Counted from the stretch's first letter, positions 51,736 through 60,404 are shown. The stretch is 64,000 nucleotides of DNA from Burkholderia guangdongensis (GCF_013403875.1 NZ_JACBNX010000001.1:310001-374000), one strand, 5' to 3'. Numbers and translations: made by a program. Notes: a model not told the origin generated them from the sequence alone.

Positions 51736-52062
51736 GTGGCGCACGAAGGTCCGAGGTCCGCACACCGAGGTCAAACTCCCGCGCATGAAGGCCGAAGACT
51801 CGCACGCCGAGATCAAACCCTCGCACACGAAGACCAGAGACTCGCGCGCCGAGATCAAACCCTCATACAGACGGAGGTCGAAGGCCGGTGCGCCGAGGTT
51901 GACCCTCGCGCACGAATGTCAGAGACCCGTGCGCCGCGGTCCGAGGCCCGTGTGCCGAGGTCAAACCGTCGTGTACCCGGAGGTCGGAGGCCCGTGCTCG
52001 GAAGTAAACTCTCGCGATTGAAGGTCAGAGGCCCGAGTCTCGAGGCCTGATCTGCATGCACC
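51736..52062. repeat. Degenerate tandem array, unit about 41 bp, about seven copies
   Basis: Units share the words CCGAGGTCAAAC, CTCGCGCACGAAGGTC and GAGGCCCGTGCGCC in the same order, with units of 40-44 bp and one partial copy near 51919-51940. Sequence identity between units is moderate. Open frames through it give Arg/Glu/Ser-rich peptides without known domain. There are no constant repeats with unique spacers, so it is not CRISPR. It fills the gap between the DUF3800 remnant and tauE. Confidence 0.7.
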
Positions 52063-52153
52063 GACCGCAGCGGTTCGAGCACCGCGGGCAAAGCTCCGCG
52101 CGTCGCCGTCTGAACTCCATGCGCCGGCGTCTGAACGTTGCCCGCGGGGAAAT

Positions 52154-52921
52154 TCAGCGCGCGTGCACCAAATGCAGCACCGCCGCCGACATCAGATAAA
52201 CCCCGATCCCCATCAGCACCCCGAAAGCTAACCTTCTTGTCGCGATCGCCGACAGCGGCGGCGGAAAATGCCGCGCGGCGACCGTCATCAGCACCACGAC
52301 CGGCGCGCCGCACGCGGCGAGCGTCCAGGTCTCGGCGCCGAGCTGGCCTTCATAGGCGCTGCAAACCACGCGCGTCGCCGACGTCACCGTGAAGATCAGG
52401 ATCAGCGCGCAGCGGATCTGCGTGACCGTCAGCGGCTGCCGGTAGAACTGGAAGATCAGCGGCGGCCCGGACACGCCGAACATGCCGCTCAGCAATCCGC
52501 CGCACACGCCGCTCACGAAGAAGCTGCGGTCGCCCGAGCGCTGCGGGAGCGGCGCGGGACGCAGCGCGGCGGACAGCCCGCCGTACATCACGACCGCGCC
52601 GAGCAGCAGTTGCAGCAGGCCCGACGCGGATCGGTTCAGGTATTCGAGCAGCAGCACGCCGACGACGACCGACGGCAGCACGCCGACCGTCGCCGCGCCG
52701 ACCGCGCGCCAGTCGATGTGATGCAGCTTGCCCGGCAGCGCGGCCGCGCTGTTCGCGAGCGTCACGAGGCTCAGCAGCGTCGCGACCGTCGCGACCGGCG
52801 CGAGCCCGAACCCGCTCGACGCGCCCATCACGATCATCCCGAGGCCGAAGCCGGTGATCGTCTGAAAATAGCTGGCCGCGCCCATCACCGCGACGAGCAC
52901 CGCGAGTTTTTCGCCCGTCAT
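52154..52921 (-). CDS. tauE: Sulfite exporter TauE/SafE family protein
   Basis: A 255-residue inner-membrane protein of the TauE/SafE (DUF81) family with about eight helices in two related halves. The first half holds GFGLGMIVMGASSGFGLAPV, the second GGLLSGMFGVSGPPLIFQFY, the family's paired motifs. TauE exports sulfite, or a related anion, released from C2-sulfonates. It overlaps pta by ATGA and is the last gene of xsc-pta-tauE, the order described for Cupriavidus necator. It may work beside the SoeABC-like enzyme, which would oxidise the sulfite instead. Confidence 0.88.
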   Translation of the reverse strand: MTGEKLAVLVAVMGAASYFQTITGFGLGMIVMGASSGFGLAPVATVATLLSLVTLANSAAALPGKLHHIDWRAVGAATVGVLPSVVVGVLLLEYLNRSASGLLQLLLGAVVMYGGLSAALRPAPLPQRSGDRSFFVSGVCGGLLSGMFGVSGPPLIFQFYRQPLTVTQIRCALILIFTVTSATRVVCSAYEGQLGAETWTLAACGAPVVVLMTVAARHFPPPLSAIATRRLAFGVLMGIGVYLMSAAVLHLVHAR

Positions 52922-53955
52922 GCCGGCGTCGCGGAGGACGCGCCCGCGCGACGCGCGGCGGCCTGCGCCTGCACGGTCGTCACCGCGATCACGTGATAGA
53001 TGTCGTCGGCGCTGCAGCCGCGCGACAGATCGTTCGCCGGCTTCGCGAGCCCCTGCAGCAGCGGCCCGATCGCCTTCGCGCGGCCGATCCGCTCGGCGAG
53101 CTTGTAGCCGATGTTGCCGGCGTCCAGATTCGGAAACACGAGCACGTTCGCATGGCCGTGCACGTGGGAATGCGGGATCTTGCGATCGGCGATCTCGGCC
53201 ACGATCGCCGCGTCGAGCTGCACGTCGCCGTCGATCAGCAGGGCCGGGCGCTGCGCCTGCACGATCTGCGTCGCGTGCACGACCTTGTCGACGGCCGCGT
53301 GATGCGCGCTGCCGCTCGTCGAGAACGACAGCATCGCCACCCGCGGCGTCTCGTCGATCAGCAGGCTTTGGGCGCTGTCCGCCGCGGCCATCGCGATCTC
53401 GGCAAGCTGCTGCTCGTCCGGATCGACGACGAGCGCGCAGTCGGAGAAGATCAGCCCGCCTTTCATCGTATGGAACGGCTCGCAGAGCATCATCAGGAAG
53501 AAGCTCGACACGAGCTTGAACGACGGATCGATACCGATGATCTGGATCGCGGTGCGGACCACGTCGGCGGTCGCGTGTACCGCACCCGCGACGGAGCCGT
53601 CTGCGTCGCCGAGCCGCACCATCAGGTTTGCGTAGGTGAGCGGATCCCGCACGGCTTCGCGCGCGGCGTCGGCCGTCATCCCTTTCTTCGCGCGCAGCGC
53701 ATGGAGCGCGCTCGCGTACGCGTCGCGCGACGCGGACGTCGCCGGGTCGATCAGCTCCATCCCGGCGAGATCGACGCCGTCGCGCGCCGCGGCCGCGTGG
53801 ATCGACGCGGCATCGCCGACGAGCACGATGCGCGCGATGCCTTCGCGCGCGGCGCGCCGCGCCGCCTCCAGCACGCGCGCGTCGTCGGCCTCGCAGAGCG
53901 CGATGCGCATCGGCGACTGGCGCGCCGATTCGATGATGCGGTTCAGGGCTTTCAT
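52918..53955 (-). CDS. pta: Phosphate acetyltransferase
   Basis: A 345-residue Pta of the short type, without the N-terminal regulatory domains of long Pta. Core stretches: RIALCEADDARVLEAARRA, then NLMVRLGDADGSVAGAVHAT, SDCALVVDPDEQQLAEIAM and SFSTSGSAHH near the end of the active-site region. It converts acetyl phosphate made by Xsc into acetyl-CoA. Start at 53955 with GAGAAAAGTC. It lies 123 bp after xsc and overlaps tauE. Confidence 0.92.
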   Translation of the reverse strand: MKALNRIIESARQSPMRIALCEADDARVLEAARRAAREGIARIVLVGDAASIHAAAARDGVDLAGMELIDPATSASRDAYASALHALRAKKGMTADAAREAVRDPLTYANLMVRLGDADGSVAGAVHATADVVRTAIQIIGIDPSFKLVSSFFLMMLCEPFHTMKGGLIFSDCALVVDPDEQQLAEIAMAAADSAQSLLIDETPRVAMLSFSTSGSAHHAAVDKVVHATQIVQAQRPALLIDGDVQLDAAIVAEIADRKIPHSHVHGHANVLVFPNLDAGNIGYKLAERIGRAKAIGPLLQGLAKPANDLSRGCSADDIYHVIAVTTVQAQAAARRAGASSATPA

Positions 53956-54078
53956 GACTTTTCTCGTTCTCGGCCGCCAAGGAAAAAAAGCCGGACGCGG
54001 CGGGGAATTCGCGTCCGGCCGGCCACCGGCGCGCACGGGGGGAGCGCGTCGGCGGAGCGGGTCGTCAAGGCTACAGCA

Positions 54079-55893
54079 TCAGACGTAGTCCTTGTACTTG
54101 GCGAGCGTGCGCACCGGCTTGCTCAGTGCGTCGCGGCGGAACGGATCGCCGAGCTCGCGCGTGCACATGATCTCGATGATCGTCGTCTTGCCCTGATTCA
54201 TCTGCAGATCGATCGCCTTCTTCAGCGCCGGGCCGACGTCCTCGAGCTTGTCGACGACGATCCCTTCAGCGCCCATCGCCTTCGCGATCGCCGCGAAGCT
54301 CTGGTTGTCGAGCTCGCCCGCGACGAAGCGGCGGTTGTAGAAGTCGACCTGGTTCTTCTTCTCCGCACCCCACTGACGGTTGTGGAACACGACCGCGGTG
54401 ACCGGGATGTTGTGGCGCACGCAGGTCATCGTCTCCATCAGGCTCATCCCCCACGCGCCGTCGCCCGCGTACGACACCGCCGGACGGTGCGGCGCCGCGA
54501 CCTTCGCGCCGATGATCGTCGGGAACGCGTAGCCGCAGTTGCCCCAGCTCATCGCGGCGAAGAAGCTGCGCGGCTTGTTGAAGCGCAGGTAGCTGTTCGC
54601 GACCGAGTTGATGTTGCCGATGTCGGTCGACACCATCACGTCGTCCGGCATCGCCTTCTCGAGCTCGCGCAGCACCTGGCGCGGATGCAGATAGCTGCCG
54701 CCGCTGAACGGGCGCTCGTGCGACTGCTCTTCGATCATGTCGAGGCTGTACGGGTCGCGCTCGTGCGTCCACTCGTCGAGCTCCTTCTCCCACGCGGCCT
54801 TCTCGGATGCGATCTGGTCCGCGCGTTCGGTGCGCGTCGCATCGCACGCGAGCGTGCGGTCCGCGAGGCGCTGCGTGAGCGCGACCGCGGCGGCCTTCGC
54901 GTCGCCGCAGATGCCGACCGAGATTTTCTTCACGAGGCCGAGCATCTTGTGGTCGGCGTCGATCTGGATGATCTTCGCGTCCTTCGGCCAGTAGTCCATC
55001 CCGTGCTGCGGCAGCGTGCCGAACGGCCCGAGGCGCGAGCCGAGCGCGATCACGACGTCCGCGCGCGACAGCAGCTTCATCGCGGCCTTCGAGCCCTGAT
55101 AGCCGAGCGGGCCGCACCACAGCGGATGGTTCGCCGGGAACGAGTCGTTGTGCAGGTAGCTGTTCACGACCGGCGCGCCGAGACGCTCGGCGAGCGCCTT
55201 GCATTCGTCGATCGCGTCGGCCATCACGACGCCGCCGCCCGAGATGATCACCGGGAACTTCGCCTGCGCGATCAGCTCGGCCGCATCGTTCAGGCTCTGC
55301 TCGCCGCCGGCGCCGCGGTCGAGCTTGCGCGGTTGCGGAATCTCGACCTTGACCTTGCCGTAGAAGTAGTCGCGCGGGATGTTGAGCTGCGTCGGGCCCA
55401 TCTCGGCCTGCGCGCGGTCGAAGCAGCGCGCGGTGAATTCGGCCATCCGCGCCGGGTGCGTGACGTGGCCCTGGTATTTCGTGAATTCCTGGAACATCGG
55501 CAGCTGGTTCGCTTCCTGGAAGCCGCCGAGGCCGATGCCCATCGTGCCCGCTTCCGGCGTCACGATCACGACCGGGCTGTGCGCCCAGTACGCGGCCGCG
55601 ATCGCGGTCACGCAGTTGCTGATGCCGGGGCCGTTCTGGCCGATCACGACGCCGTGGCGGCCCGACACGCGCGCATAGCCGTCGGCCATGTGGCCGGCGC
55701 CCTGCTCGTGCACGACCGGGATCAGACGAATGCCGGCGGGCGCGAAGATGTCCATCGCGTCCATGAACGCGGAGCCCATGATGCCGAACATCTCGGTCAC
55801 GCCGTTGGCCGCTAGGGTCTCGACGAACGCCTCGGACGGCGTCATGTCCTGCGGGCCGCTCGTCGTCGTCTTGGTGGTGGATTGATCGCTCAT
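54079..55893 (-). CDS. xsc: Sulfoacetaldehyde acetyltransferase
   Basis: A 604-residue thiamine-diphosphate enzyme that turns sulfoacetaldehyde plus phosphate into acetyl phosphate and sulfite. The catalytic Glu lies in PVVHEQGAGHMADGYARVSG. The ThDP motif is GDGAWGMSLMETMTCVRHN with the Asn of VVFHNRQWGAEK closing the site. MDAMDIFAPAGIRLIP and QVDFYNRRFVAGELDNQ are features I associate with Xsc rather than acetolactate synthase. Start at 55893 after GGAGACACCCC. First gene of xsc-pta-tauE, with its own promoter region. Confidence 0.93.
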   Translation of the reverse strand: MSDQSTTKTTTSGPQDMTPSEAFVETLAANGVTEMFGIMGSAFMDAMDIFAPAGIRLIPVVHEQGAGHMADGYARVSGRHGVVIGQNGPGISNCVTAIAAAYWAHSPVVIVTPEAGTMGIGLGGFQEANQLPMFQEFTKYQGHVTHPARMAEFTARCFDRAQAEMGPTQLNIPRDYFYGKVKVEIPQPRKLDRGAGGEQSLNDAAELIAQAKFPVIISGGGVVMADAIDECKALAERLGAPVVNSYLHNDSFPANHPLWCGPLGYQGSKAAMKLLSRADVVIALGSRLGPFGTLPQHGMDYWPKDAKIIQIDADHKMLGLVKKISVGICGDAKAAAVALTQRLADRTLACDATRTERADQIASEKAAWEKELDEWTHERDPYSLDMIEEQSHERPFSGGSYLHPRQVLRELEKAMPDDVMVSTDIGNINSVANSYLRFNKPRSFFAAMSWGNCGYAFPTIIGAKVAAPHRPAVSYAGDGAWGMSLMETMTCVRHNIPVTAVVFHNRQWGAEKKNQVDFYNRRFVAGELDNQSFAAIAKAMGAEGIVVDKLEDVGPALKKAIDLQMNQGKTTIIEIMCTRELGDPFRRDALSKPVRTLAKYKDYV

Positions 55894-55917
55894 GGGGTGT
55901 CTCCGGGTGTTGATTAA

Positions 55918-55990
55918 CGGAACATCTTGTTCCGAAATATGATTCATCGGCGAATCAGGATCAAGGTGTTCCGCGTTTATCTGGCTAAAG
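55918..55990 (-). promoter_or_regulatory. xsc promoter and operator region
   Basis: On the minus strand TTGATC, 17 bp, CATATT forms a plausible -35/-10 pair. TGATTC-N6-GAATCA (55940-55957) falls between them, and CGGAACA-TCT-TGTTCCG (55918-55934) follows the -10, near the transcript start. A CTGGCTAAAG word (55981-55990, plus strand) lies upstream. Two dyads at these positions suggest tight control of xsc. Confidence 0.55.
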
Positions 55991-56032
55991 TGGAATGAAA
56001 TGGAGTGAATCGTTTCAAATCTGCGAGGTGTA

Positions 56033-56434
56033 TCAGGCCGGCAGCTTCGGGCGCTCCTTGCGGAACGCGCGCTTCACGGCGATCAGGCCGTCGCGGAACT
56101 CGAACAGGTCGCAGCCTTCGGCCTCGATGCGCCAGCCTTCCGCGTGCGTGCCGGTGAACACCCATTCGGACACGCCGCGATCCCCCACGACGTAATGCCG
56201 GCCCTGGCCCCAGTGCGCGTTCGGGAACGTCTTGAACACCGCCTCGAACGCGGCGCGCACCGCATCGCGGCCGACGAAGCGCGTGCCGTGCACGTCGGGG
56301 CCACCGGCCGCGTCGAACACGCAGTCTTCGGTCATGAACGTCATCAGCGCGTCGGCGTCGTGACGGTTGAAGGCGTCGGAAAAGGCGGCGAGCGTGTCGG
56401 CCGTGACGGTCTTGTCGGTGAGCGTGTCTACCAT
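56033..56434 (-). CDS. NTF2-like protein (SnoaL-type); candidate TauX
   Basis: A 133-residue NTF2-like fold: FSDAFNRHDADALMTFMTED at the start, FVGRDAVRAAFEAVFKTFPN in the middle, and VFTGTHAEGWRIEAEGCDLF at the end. Such small proteins are often called ketosteroid-isomerase-like. Its size and place between tauR and xsc fit the small subunit of taurine dehydrogenase (TauX), which I recall as a small NTF2/SnoaL-like protein, but that link is from memory. Start at 56434 with AGGAGATACGC. A palindrome TAACG-ACA-CGTTA lies 62 bp upstream. Confidence 0.75.
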   Translation of the reverse strand: MVDTLTDKTVTADTLAAFSDAFNRHDADALMTFMTEDCVFDAAGGPDVHGTRFVGRDAVRAAFEAVFKTFPNAHWGQGRHYVVGDRGVSEWVFTGTHAEGWRIEAEGCDLFEFRDGLIAVKRAFRKERPKLPA

Positions 56435-56495
56435 GCGTATCTCCTGTCGGATGGGCGGAGGTGCCGCGTCGCGCCGATCGTGCGCGCGGACCCTA

Positions 56496-56508
56496 TAACG
56501 ACACGTTA
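56496..56508. promoter_or_regulatory. Small palindrome before the NTF2-like gene
   Basis: TAACG-ACA-CGTTA, 5-bp arms, 62 bp upstream of the start codon, overlapping a TTATAG-like -10 on the minus strand. Possible regulator site. Confidence 0.35.
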
Positions 56509-56581
56509 GTGATCGCCCGACGGAGGTGGTAGCGCCAGTTCGGAGGTTTCGCTTGGGCCAGCGGGGAGGCTTGTGGCGCGG

Positions 56582-56606
56582 GGCTCGCCGCCGGGGGCGG
56601 CGAGCC
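56582..56606 (-). terminator. Hairpin at the tauR stop codon
   Basis: GGCTCGCCGCC (56582-56592) and GGCGGCGAGCC (56596-56606), 11-bp perfect stem with GGG loop, starting at the last base of the tauR stop codon. No T tract. It probably separates tauR from the NTF2/xsc transcript. Confidence 0.6.
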
Positions 56607-58132
56607 TAAGCAGCCGGTCGCTGCGCCCGCACGAGTTCCGCGAGCGCCCGCACGCCCGGCTCGATCTTGTCGAGCTTGATCGCCGAAAAGCCCATCCGGA
56701 AGCAGCGCCGCGCATCGGCGTCGCCGATGAAGAACACGTCGCCGCGCTCGATCAGGATGCCGGCGTCCTGCGCCTGTTCCGCGAGCCGCGTCGCGTCGAG
56801 CCACGGCGGGCCCTCGACCCAGCACGACGCGCCGCCCGACACCGGCACGTAGCGCGCGTCGGGCAGGTGCGCGTCGAGCGCGGCCATCAGCGCCTGCGAG
56901 CGCTCCTTGTACGCATGCGCGAGCCGGCGCAGCAGCGCGTCGTGATGGCCGAGCGCGAGGAACGTCGCGAACGAGCGCTGGATGTACGACACCGGATGGC
57001 GCACCATCAGCCGCCGCAGCGCGCGCAGCTCGCGGATCAGCTCGCTCGGCCCGACCACGTAGCCGAGCCGCAGCCCCGGCGCGAACGTCTTCGACAGGCT
57101 GCCGACGTAGATTACGCGGTCCGCGGTGTCGAGGCTCTTCAGCGCCGGATGCGGCGTGCCCGAGAACGTGTTCTCGCTTTCGTAATCGTCCTCGATGATC
57201 ACGAAATCGTGCTGCTGCGCCAACTCGAGCAGCGTGCGGCGGCGCTCGATGGGCATCGTCGCGGTCGTCGGGCATTGGTGGCTCGGCGTCACGTACACGT
57301 AGTCGCAGCGCGCGAGCCGCGCGCGCTCGCGCTCCGGATCGATGCCTTGCCCGTCGACCGGCAGCGGCTGCAGTTGCGCGCTGCGGTTCTCGAAGATGTT
57401 GCGCGCGTCCGGATAGCCGGGATTCTCGAAGCCGACCGTCGTGTCCTTGCTGCACAGCAGGTCGGCGATCAGGTACAGCGCCTGCTGGCAGCCGATCGTG
57501 ACGACGATCTCGTCCGGCATCGCGAACACGCCGCGCCGGGGCAGCACGCGCGTGCGGATCTGCTGGATCAGCGATTCGTCGTCGCGCTCGATCAGGTCCG
57601 GCGCCCAGTTGCGGATCTCCATGACCGACAGCGCCTTCATGCAGCACTCGCGCCAGTCGTTGATCGGGAACAGCGTCTGGTCGAACTGGCCGTAGATGAA
57701 CGGAAATTCGTAGTTCTGCCAATTCGCGGGCTTCACGATATTGCGCTGGGTCGACGGCGGGCGCGTGATCCGCTTTTGCCACGCGGGGCGCGCGGGCGCG
57801 TCGGTGTCGTCGTCCGCGGAAGACGGCTGCGCGGCCGCGAAGCCGCGCAGCCCTTCGAGCATCTGCGGATTCACGAAGTGGCCGCTGCGCTCGCGCGAGA
57901 GCAGATAGCCTTCCTCGACGAGCAGTTGATACGCGAGCACGACCGTGTTGCGCGCGACGCCGAGCTGGTCGGCAAGCTCGCGGCTGGACGGCAGCGCGGC
58001 GTCGGGCGGAAGCTGCCCGTCGAGAATCGCCGCGACGAGCATCTGCCGGATCTGGTCCTGCAGGCTCACCTTCGAATCCGGCGACCGCCTGAACTGCTGG
58101 GCCCATAAGGCGGTCGAGGGTCGGCTCGGCAT
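56606..58132 (-). CDS. tauR: MocR/GntR regulator with aminotransferase domain, TauR-like
   Basis: A 508-residue fusion of a GntR winged HTH (residues about 25-95: LPSSRELADQLGVARNTVVL) and a class I aminotransferase-like domain. PLP lysine lies in YVGSLSKTFAPGLRLGYVVG. EDDYESENTFSGTPHPALKS is the usual MocR stretch for PLP contacts. TauR is the MocR-type activator of taurine genes, and its place beside xsc-pta-tauE supports that identity. Taurine or a PLP-bound form of it would be the signal. It also lies 230 bp before the thioesterase gene on the same strand. Confidence 0.88.
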   Translation of the reverse strand: MPSRPSTALWAQQFRRSPDSKVSLQDQIRQMLVAAILDGQLPPDAALPSSRELADQLGVARNTVVLAYQLLVEEGYLLSRERSGHFVNPQMLEGLRGFAAAQPSSADDDTDAPARPAWQKRITRPPSTQRNIVKPANWQNYEFPFIYGQFDQTLFPINDWRECCMKALSVMEIRNWAPDLIERDDESLIQQIRTRVLPRRGVFAMPDEIVVTIGCQQALYLIADLLCSKDTTVGFENPGYPDARNIFENRSAQLQPLPVDGQGIDPERERARLARCDYVYVTPSHQCPTTATMPIERRRTLLELAQQHDFVIIEDDYESENTFSGTPHPALKSLDTADRVIYVGSLSKTFAPGLRLGYVVGPSELIRELRALRRLMVRHPVSYIQRSFATFLALGHHDALLRRLAHAYKERSQALMAALDAHLPDARYVPVSGGASCWVEGPPWLDATRLAEQAQDAGILIERGDVFFIGDADARRCFRMGFSAIKLDKIEPGVRALAELVRAQRPAA

Positions 58133-58232
58133 GTTTCCTCCTTTGATCGGTCCGGGGTGCGCGACGCGGGCGCGCGCGTGCCCGTGGGTGGGCGATGGTA
58201 ACGCGAGAAAACCCGCGTCGGGGACCGTCGAT

Positions 58233-58287
58233 GTGGACTCAACGAATGGTGCCGTCTGGCACTACTGGCGGATACCGTGTTGACACG
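58233..58287. promoter_or_regulatory. CTGG-type boxes and palindrome upstream of tauR
   Basis: GTGGACTCAA (58233-58242), CTGGCACTA (58256-58264) and CTGGCGGATA (58265-58274) lie 101-142 bp before the tauR start. The first differs at two positions from the TauR repeat CTGGACYTAA I recall from Rhodobacter. CGTGT-TG-ACACG follows at 58276-58287. Confidence 0.45.
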
Positions 58288-58361
58288 ATACTCGCATTCC
58301 GTGCGCCCGGACGATCGGGAAAAATCCCGGTCGGGTGAGGTGGGATGGATGTCGCCGGCGC

Positions 58362-58955
58362 TTAGCGCGACGCGGCCTCATCCGGCGCGCGGCCGGGGCG
58401 GCGGATCGCGATCGAGCGGCCGGCGTTCGGCTCGTGCGGCGCGCGCGCGTGCGCCGCGTGGATCGCGTCGAGATGGCGCCGCATCGCCTCGGGAAACGGC
58501 GCCGAGCGTTGCGCGTTCAGGTCGACGTGCGTCAGCAACTGCTCGGCGGTCGCGAGCGGCGTGCCGTTGTCGGCGTGATACATCGAATGAAACACGTGAA
58601 TGCGCCGGTCGTCGACGTCGAGCAGGCGCAACGTGAGCCGCAACGGCTGGCCGAGCATCGTTTCATGCAGATGCCGCATGTGCGTCTCCGACGTGAACAT
58701 CGAGAAGCCGCGGTCGCGATAGTCGTCGTCGACGCCGAAATAGCGGAAGAACGCGTCGCTGTCGTCGCCGAACACGATCAGGTAGCACGACTCGCTCATG
58801 TGCCCGTTGTAGTCGACCCATTCGGGGCGCACGACGCAGCGATGCAGCTCGAGCGGCGTCGCGATCGGCGCATCCGGATCGTACGGAAGCGACTTCTGTC
58901 CTTCGTATGGCGAGCGTAGCCAGGGTGCGGCGGCGTTGACGGGGCGGTTCGTCAT
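58362..58955 (-). CDS. Hotdog-fold acyl-CoA thioesterase
   Basis: A 197-residue 4HBT-type thioesterase. The active-site region is VRPEWVDYNGHMSESCYLIV, with the Asp-Tyr-Asn-Gly-His core typical of this group. HHFT-like FSMFTSETHMRHLHETMLGQ follows. It resembles thioesterases found with carnitine dehydrogenase genes (betainyl-CoA hydrolysis), but no carnitine gene is nearby. Start at 58955 with GGAGAGCCC. The C-terminal 30 residues are Arg/Ala-rich. Probably monocistronic. Confidence 0.85.
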   Translation of the reverse strand: MTNRPVNAAAPWLRSPYEGQKSLPYDPDAPIATPLELHRCVVRPEWVDYNGHMSESCYLIVFGDDSDAFFRYFGVDDDYRDRGFSMFTSETHMRHLHETMLGQPLRLTLRLLDVDDRRIHVFHSMYHADNGTPLATAEQLLTHVDLNAQRSAPFPEAMRRHLDAIHAAHARAPHEPNAGRSIAIRRPGRAPDEAASR

Positions 58956-59229
58956 GCTGGGCTCTCCATGATTCGTCGTGTTCGAACACCAGGCGCGCGC
59001 ACGTGCGCGCGAACTCCGCACGATGGTAGTGCGGGTTGAACGCTTTTTCAACGGTCCATCCAAGTAAACACCGATCCGGATTCGGCTTCTCACGCGCCTT
59101 GCGTTCAAATCGATTGAACATTCATTCAACAAAATTTATACTCGCCGGCGCCGTCGTGCCGATGCACGGCATCCGCATGCGGCGTCGATCGAACAACGAA
59201 TGAACGAATGCAATGAGGAGACAGCGGAG

Positions 59230-60360
59230 ATGAAGAAGCGTTATCTGCTTGCCGGCGTGATGTCGGTGATGGCCCAGGGCTATGCGCATGCACAGAGCAG
59301 CGTGTCGCTGTACGGGATTATCGACGCGGGCATCACCTACGTCAGCAACACGGGCGGCGCGCACGCGTTCGTGTTCGACGACGGCGTGTCGTACGGCAAC
59401 CGGGTCGGCTTCATGGGCACCGAGGATCTCGGCGGCGGCAACAAGGCGGTGTTCAAGCTCGAGAACGGCTTCCGGCTCGGCACCGGCAAGCTGAACCAGG
59501 GCGGCGCGATGTTCGGCCGCCAGGCGTACGTCGGGCTCGGCAACGACTGGGGCACGCTGACCTTCGGCAATCAGTACGACTTCGCGTACGACTTCACCGC
59601 CGCGTTCAACGTCAGCGCGTTCGGCAGCGGCTACGGCGTGCATCTCGGCGACGTCGATCGCCAGAGCGGCGATCGCCTGCCGAACTCGGTCAAGTTCGTC
59701 AGCAACGCGTTTCACGGGCTCGTCGTCGGCGCGATGTATTCGTTCAGCAACACCGCCGGCGATTTCCGCGACGGCAGCGCGTGGAGCGTCGGCGCGAACT
59801 ACACGGCCGGCGATTTCTCGGCGGGCGGCAACTATACGCGCCTCAATTCGCCGCGCGGCCTCGCCGGGCTCGATCCGTACGCGCAGCTCGGCGTGAAGAC
59901 GATGCTCGGGCAGACGGTCGCGACCGTCGATCCGTCGACGGGGGCGGTCAACGACCTGAATGCGTCGTCGGCGTTCGCGGTGGATTCGCAGTCGATCTTC
60001 GGGATCGGCGCGTCGTACGTGTTCGGCAATCTGACGCTGAGCGGCGACTTCAGCAACACGACGTTCAAGGGCTATGGGCAGTCGTCGACGCTGCGCGTGT
60101 ACGAGGCGGGCGGCGTGTATCAGGTGACGACGCCGGCGTCGCTCGTCGCCGGCTATCAGTACACGACGTTCGAGGGCCATCACTGGCACGAGGTCGCGCT
60201 CGGTGCGCATTACCTGCTGTCGAAGAACACCGACGCGTATGCGGCTCTCGACTGGATGCGCGCGTCGCAAGGCGTCGACGCGGTGATCGGCTACAGCTTC
60301 ACGCCGTCGTCGACGCAGACGCAGACGCTCGCCCGCGTCGGCCTGCGGCACAGCTTCTGA
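59230..60360 (+). CDS. General porin, OmpC/Burkholderia type (second copy)
   Basis: A 376-residue trimeric outer-membrane porin. Signal peptide MKKRYLLAGVMSVMAQGYAH ends before AQSSVSLYGIIDAGITYVSN. GTEDLGGGNKAVFKLENGFR is typical of the family, and it ends with Phe (VGLRHSF). Start at 59230, after GAGGAGACAGCGGAG. It is distinct from the porin at 20985 in its sequence and loop lengths. A strong hairpin follows at 60372. Confidence 0.92.
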   Translation: MKKRYLLAGVMSVMAQGYAHAQSSVSLYGIIDAGITYVSNTGGAHAFVFDDGVSYGNRVGFMGTEDLGGGNKAVFKLENGFRLGTGKLNQGGAMFGRQAYVGLGNDWGTLTFGNQYDFAYDFTAAFNVSAFGSGYGVHLGDVDRQSGDRLPNSVKFVSNAFHGLVVGAMYSFSNTAGDFRDGSAWSVGANYTAGDFSAGGNYTRLNSPRGLAGLDPYAQLGVKTMLGQTVATVDPSTGAVNDLNASSAFAVDSQSIFGIGASYVFGNLTLSGDFSNTTFKGYGQSSTLRVYEAGGVYQVTTPASLVAGYQYTTFEGHHWHEVALGAHYLLSKNTDAYAALDWMRASQGVDAVIGYSFTPSSTQTQTLARVGLRHSF

Positions 60361-60371
60361 TCGAGGCGGGC

Positions 60372-60404
60372 GGCCGGCGCGCGGTGCAACGATGCGCGCC
60401 GGCC
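60372..60404 (+). terminator. Porin terminator hairpin
   Basis: GGCCGGCGCGC (60372-60382) and GCGCGCCGGCC (60394-60404), perfect 11-bp stem with an 11-nt loop, 12 bp after the stop. It lacks a T tract. The next 100 bp hold GC-rich short repeats without a gene. Confidence 0.6.

Noticed and set aside
51736..52062. CRISPR array
   Set aside because: No constant repeat with unique spacers; all parts of the unit vary together, and no cas gene is near.
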